A stretch of DNA of 7,695 nucleotides, taken from the NCBI GenBank assembly GCA_031276685.1, contig JAISMQ010000142.1, forward strand, positions 1 through 7,695. The letters run 5' to 3'. Positions within the stretch are counted from its first letter, which is position 1. Every line of letters starts with the position of its first letter. This document shows, one piece after another, positions 6,033 through 7,695 of this stretch. Source of the DNA: Treponema sp. (GTDB lineage Bacteria > Spirochaetota > Spirochaetia > Treponematales > Breznakiellaceae). The notes under the pieces are model-generated. The model was not told the DNA's origin. It did not search any database and was given only the letters and a program-made list of their open reading frames with translations. A program made the position numbers and the translations under genes.

Positions 6033-7578
6033 TAAGCTGGGCGATATACGCATCCCACTCGCGGTCGATGTCGGCCTGGCCGCTTACCCATTCGGCCTGC
6101 TTCTGCTTGACGTAATCGGTAATGGCGGTCTGGAGGTCGGCGGCCCGCTTGGCGTTGGCCTCGGTCAGCCAGAGCGCGGGCATGGGCGTCGCTTCCAGGA
6201 AGGGTTTGTACAGCGCGTCCCGGACATCCAGCTCTTTGTACTCGTTCTCCCAACCCGGCCTGGGCTGTTCTTTCCAACTGGGCCGGCGGTACTTAGGCAG
6301 GGAAGCCACAGAATAACCGCCCCAGCCGTTCCGGTCCCGCTCGTCCTGGGTCCAGGAGGAGGTGTCGATACCCTGAAAGTACTGAATACCGTTTACCAGG
6401 TCCAGCATTTTCCAGGTCCTTCCCAGGGGGCCCGTATCGCACTCGGTGCTGTGAATGGGGTCGTAGACCCGGTCAAGCCAGTCCAGGATCTTTTGGGCCT
6501 TGGCTGTGGCCTTGTCGGTAATGGCAAACTGGGTGCGGAACAGGGTTATCCCGTTGTTGTTGTTCCGGAATACCGGCTTTGCCACGCCCGGCGCCTTGAG
6601 TACCGGCAGGGGCGCCCAGCCCTGCCAGTTTTTCGAAGGATCCGATTCTTTAACCTTGGGATCGACTTCCGCCAGGAAATCGCCCGCGCCGTAGGCGATA
6701 GAAGAGCCGTAGAGCCCCTGCTTCCCCTTGGCCTTCCAGGTTTCCTCGTTCTGGGTAAAGAGTTCCGCATCTACCAGCCCTTCTTTGTAGAGCCCCGCGA
6801 AGTACTTGATAAATTCCCGGTACTCGGGCCGGATAATGGTGCTTTCCACCCGGCCGTTGATAACCGCGAAGTACCCGGCGTTGTTTGCGGCGCCGGAGGC
6901 GTTTACCCCGAACCAGCCGGCAAGGGTCCCCAGATGCAGGTTGTTGGGGGTCCCGGAGAAGGGGATGATCTTCTGGCCGTTTACCGGAGGGATCTTGTCC
7001 CGGAAGGCGATAAGCACCTGCCGGAATTCTTCGGTGGTGGCGGGCATTTTAAGGCCAAGCTGGTCGAGCCAGGCCTTGTTGATCCAGGGGTTAAACGAAA
7101 CCAGGGGTTCCCCCACGATGTAGGGCGGCGAATAGATGTGGCCGTCGGGCAGGGTCATGCTCTGCCGGACACCGGGCTGGGCCAGGGCCTCTTTAACGTT
7201 GGTGGTGTTAGCGATGTAGCCTTCCAGCGGGATTATGGTCCCGTCGGCGGACAGGGTCATGATGTCGTTATCCCCAAGGATCCACCCGCCTATGGCGTCG
7301 GGGTAGTTTCCCGTAGCCAGCAGGATGTTCTTCTGCTCCACGGCGGCCTGGTAGGGGAAATTCATAAGCTGGACCTTGACACCGATCTCCTTGGCGATTG
7401 CGTCGTAAAGGCCGTAAAACCCGTCCGTATAGCCCCTGTCCGCATCCACGAGCAGGGTAAAGGTGGTCTCCCCGGCGGCAGGGGCGGCGGCAGTACCGCC
7501 GGCGCCCCTGGCAGACAGGGTTCCTGCAGATATCAAAACCGATACTGCGGCAAGCACAAGAATCTTTTTCAGTTTCAT
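5980..7578 (-). CDS. Extracellular solute-binding protein of a carbohydrate-type ABC transporter (LplA-like)
   Basis: A 532-residue periplasmic substrate-binding protein of the family 1 / COG1653 LplA-like group, which captures sugars or related solutes for an ABC importer. The N-terminus (MKLKKILVLAAVSVLISAG) is a clear signal peptide ending near residue 24. There is no lipobox Cys, so signal peptidase I cleavage and a soluble periplasmic product are likely. Typical family stretches are present: FPYQAAVEQKNILLATGNYPD near 85, then DGHIYSPPY, INKAWLDQLGLKMPATTEEF, and the terminal EWDAYIAQLNRLGLQELLQL. Length is normal for this group. The ATG at 7578 has GGAGG five bases upstream; a longer frame starting at 7614 would begin inside the upstream hairpin, so I reject it. 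The neighbour at the right edge is a tandem paralogue, and a terminator follows at 5924-5953. No permease or ATPase gene is visible; the substrate cannot be told from sequence. Confidence 0.93.
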   Translation of the reverse strand: MKLKKILVLAAVSVLISAGTLSARGAGGTAAAPAAGETTFTLLVDADRGYTDGFYGLYDAIAKEIGVKVQLMNFPYQAAVEQKNILLATGNYPDAIGGWILGDNDIMTLSADGTIIPLEGYIANTTNVKEALAQPGVRQSMTLPDGHIYSPPYIVGEPLVSFNPWINKAWLDQLGLKMPATTEEFRQVLIAFRDKIPPVNGQKIIPFSGTPNNLHLGTLAGWFGVNASGAANNAGYFAVINGRVESTIIRPEYREFIKYFAGLYKEGLVDAELFTQNEETWKAKGKQGLYGSSIAYGAGDFLAEVDPKVKESDPSKNWQGWAPLPVLKAPGVAKPVFRNNNNGITLFRTQFAITDKATAKAQKILDWLDRVYDPIHSTECDTGPLGRTWKMLDLVNGIQYFQGIDTSSWTQDERDRNGWGGYSVASLPKYRRPSWKEQPRPGWENEYKELDVRDALYKPFLEATPMPALWLTEANAKRAADLQTAITDYVKQKQAEWVSGQADIDREWDAYIAQLNRLGLQELLQLKRAAVK

Positions 7579-7583
7579 TGTTT

Positions 7584-7588
7584 CCTCC
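7584..7588 (-). promoter_or_regulatory. Ribosome binding site of the binding-protein gene
   Basis: GGAGG lies five bases before the ATG at 7578 and directly after the T-rich tail of the upstream hairpin. It fixes the start of the binding protein. Confidence 0.85.
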
Positions 7589-7637
7589 AAAAAAACAAAA
7601 GGCTGCTGTTCCAAAAACTTTAGTTTTTGGAACAGCC
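7589..7637 (-). terminator. Terminator or attenuator between the two binding-protein paralogues
   Basis: On the minus strand GCTGTTCCAAAAACT (7636-7622) and AGTTTTTGGAACAGC (7619-7605) are perfect 15-base complements around a two-base centre. A short AGCC then leads into a T-rich tract with seven T residues in a row just before the GGAGG of the next gene. The position right after the first paralogue's stop fits an intrinsic terminator. Only about 64 nt separate the two genes, and I see no separate promoter for the second, so partial read-through is plausible. Confidence 0.8.
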
Positions 7638-7641
7638 TTAC

Positions 7642-7695
7642 GTTACTTTACGGCGTTACGCTTAAGCTGCAGCAGTTCCTGCAGGCCCAGGCGGT
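7642..7695 (-). repeat. Direct repeat, copy 2 (3' end of the upstream paralogue)
   Basis: Partner of 5979-6032 (51 of 54 bases the same, offset 1663). It is cut by the window edge. The three mismatches are consecutive (7656-7658) and change one residue. Confidence 0.9.
7643..7695 (-). CDS. 3' end of a tandem solute-binding-protein paralogue (partial)
   Basis: Only the last 16 codons (RLGLQELLQLKRNAVK) and the TAA at 7645-7643 lie in the window; the rest is beyond the right edge. The peptide differs at one residue (Asn for Ala) from the C-terminus of the complete binding protein downstream, and the DNA is nearly identical. It is therefore the end of an upstream tandem paralogue of the same sugar-binding family, separated from the complete copy by a hairpin terminator. 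Confidence 0.85.
   Translation of the reverse strand, partial: RLGLQELLQLKRNAVK

Noticed and set aside
5527..7623. Very long plus-strand open frame (698 codons)
   Set aside because: It lies antisense to the binding-protein and SDR-like genes, is Gly/Pro/Val/Arg-rich with no family resemblance, and is explained by the GC-biased third positions of the genes on the other strand.
7601..7640. Inverted repeat read as an insertion-sequence end
   Set aside because: No transposase frame or second inverted end is nearby, and the T-run plus the position after a stop codon fit a terminator better.

Overview
The window is a gene-dense stretch of GC-rich bacterial DNA. Almost everything is read from the minus strand; only a 3' gene fragment at the left edge reads plus. 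No gap between genes reaches 300 bases. The combination of a COG1653/LplA-type sugar-binding protein as tandem paralogues, hybrid histidine kinases with pseudo-receivers, and a moderately high GC content suggests a spirochaete of the Treponema group, perhaps a termite-gut lineage. This placement is an inference from protein style; there is no rRNA or other marker to confirm it.

In transcription order (right to left), the right edge holds the last 16 codons of a solute-binding-protein gene (7643-7695). A strong hairpin with a T-run follows (7589-7637), then a complete paralogue (7578-5980) whose C-terminus is almost identical. A second classic terminator (5924-5953) closes this transport block. 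No permease or ATPase gene is in view.

The rest is a compact four-gene operon: (1) a degenerate short-chain-dehydrogenase-like Rossmann protein (5883-5194); (2) a membrane HAMP-GAF-like-HPt protein with no kinase domain (5150-3540); (3) a diacylglycerol-kinase-family protein in which the signature GGDGT loop reads GGMGT and the second nucleotide loop is also altered (3535-2564); (4) a multi-pass membrane hybrid histidine kinase with PAS, HisKA, HATPase, a pseudo-receiver and an intact receiver, but no HPt (2567-174). Junctions are tight: 43 nt with a potential long stem, 4 nt with a GC-rich hairpin over the ribosome binding site, and a 4-base ATGA overlap. This suggests translational coupling.

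Taken together, the kinase/receiver (gene 4) and the orphan HPt (gene 2) look like the two halves of one phosphorelay. The two enzyme-like proteins (genes 1 and 3) both show degenerate catalytic motifs and may act as ligand-binding or regulatory partners. That four-part module is the most unusual thing in the window. I see no convincing sigma-70 promoter for the operon in the 40 nt between the terminator and gene 1. The output regulator, if any, is outside the window. I found no tRNA, rRNA, CRISPR array or insertion sequence.
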